DNA of 13,505 nt from an uncultured Collinsella sp. (GTDB lineage: Bacteria; Actinomycetota; Coriobacteriia; Coriobacteriales; Coriobacteriaceae). Below the pieces are notes generated by a model. The model saw only the letters and a list, made by a program, of their open reading frames with translations, had not been told where the DNA came from and made no database searches. A program made the translations under genes and the position numbers. Positions 13,095-13,505 of the stretch are shown here, piece by piece. The stretch covers positions 1-13,505 of the forward strand of contig USCS01000022.1 in NCBI GenBank assembly GCA_900552875.1, read 5' to 3'. The first letter of the stretch is position 1; the number at the start of each line of letters is the position of its first letter.

Positions 13095-13505
13095 ATGGAA
13101 TCTAATCAAGAAACGGCCGTCATTAAGGCGCGCATGGACCGTATTCCCTCGGCGTTGTCGCCCGAGCTTGTCGAGCGCATTGCCGCCGATCGTGCTTCGG
13201 GCTATATCAACCCGTATCGTTGCAACGATGATCAGGTCATTCGTCGTATTGATCGCGCCGCCGACAAAGGCACGCTTATGCGTCCGGCGTTTATGCGCGA
13301 TACCGAAAAGATACTTCATCTTCCGGCGTACACCCGTTATGCAGGCAAAACGCAGGTCTTTAGCTTCCGTAGCAATGATGATCTTTCACGCCGCGGTTTG
13401 CACGTACAGCTTGTCTCCCGCATTGCGCGCGATATCGGTCGCGCCCTGGGGCTCAATTGCGATCTGATCGAGGCGATTGGCCTGGGTCACGACTTGGGAC
13501 ACACG
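13095..13505 (+). CDS. HD-domain dNTP triphosphohydrolase-like protein, 5' part
   Basis: The frame is open from ATG 13095, with AAGGAG six bases upstream, to the right edge (137 codons), so the C-terminal part is missing. The sequence has the deoxyguanosine triphosphate triphosphohydrolase pattern: RDTEKILHLPAYTRYAGKTQVFSF, then RRGLHVQLVSRIARDIGRALGL, then LIEAIGLGHDLGHT. His103 and the His132-Asp133 pair are metal ligands of the HD domain. Classic Dgt has RTRLTHSLEV where this has RRGLHVQLVS, so it belongs to a sister branch known in Clostridia and Actinobacteria, and its nucleotide substrate is less certain. Such enzymes cut dGTP to deoxyguanosine and triphosphate. The gene may form an operon with the A24 peptidase upstream. 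Confidence 0.88.
   Translation, partial: MESNQETAVIKARMDRIPSALSPELVERIAADRASGYINPYRCNDDQVIRRIDRAADKGTLMRPAFMRDTEKILHLPAYTRYAGKTQVFSFRSNDDLSRRGLHVQLVSRIARDIGRALGLNCDLIEAIGLGHDLGHT

Overview
The window looks like a chromosomal housekeeping segment from a fairly GC-rich, low-spore-type actinobacterium, most likely class Coriobacteriia and probably Collinsella or a close relative. That placement is an inference. It rests on the GC-rich third codon positions, strong AGGAGG-like ribosome sites, a tRNA-sensing T-box leader in front of ileS, an FtsH variant shared with gut Clostridia, and short intergenic hairpins built on GGGGAC and AAACCACC motifs. I see no insertion sequence, phage gene, CRISPR array, tRNA or rRNA.

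Layout, left to right. A SpoU-type RNA 2'-O-methyltransferase is cut by the left edge (1-429). A MATE efflux transporter (555-1904) follows. It converges on a corrinoid adenosyltransferase gene, cobO (1927-2412, minus), and a 30-bp near-perfect palindrome spans both stop codons. cobO is divergent from ftsH (2505-4397), which ends in a strong intrinsic terminator. A DUF523 protein (4473-4928) then converges on an iron-type alcohol dehydrogenase of the GldA/HcxA class (4977-6059, minus), with a two-way terminator between them.

The roughly 490-base gap at 6060-6546 is not empty. It holds a complete T-box riboswitch with an isoleucine ATC specifier, an antiterminator and a terminator, and it controls ileS (6547-9351). 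Two hairpins follow ileS. Next come lspA (9569-10168) and a RluA-family pseudouridine synthase (10168-11181), which overlap by one base and form an operon. A membrane glycosyltransferase of family 2 (11264-12559) has its own likely promoter and terminator. It is followed by a minimal A24 prepilin peptidase (12641-13063) and an HD-domain dNTP triphosphohydrolase-like gene that runs off the right edge (13095-13505).

Functionally the window is mostly translation (ileS, RNA methyltransferase, pseudouridine synthase) and membrane or envelope protein handling (ftsH, lspA, A24 peptidase, glycosyltransferase), with scattered metabolic genes. No unmistakably new multi-gene system is present. The most unusual signals are regulatory: the T-box bulge reads TGGTTAA instead of the usual TGGNACC, the antiterminator carries an internal terminator-like hairpin, and terminator hairpins with nearly the same stem recur.
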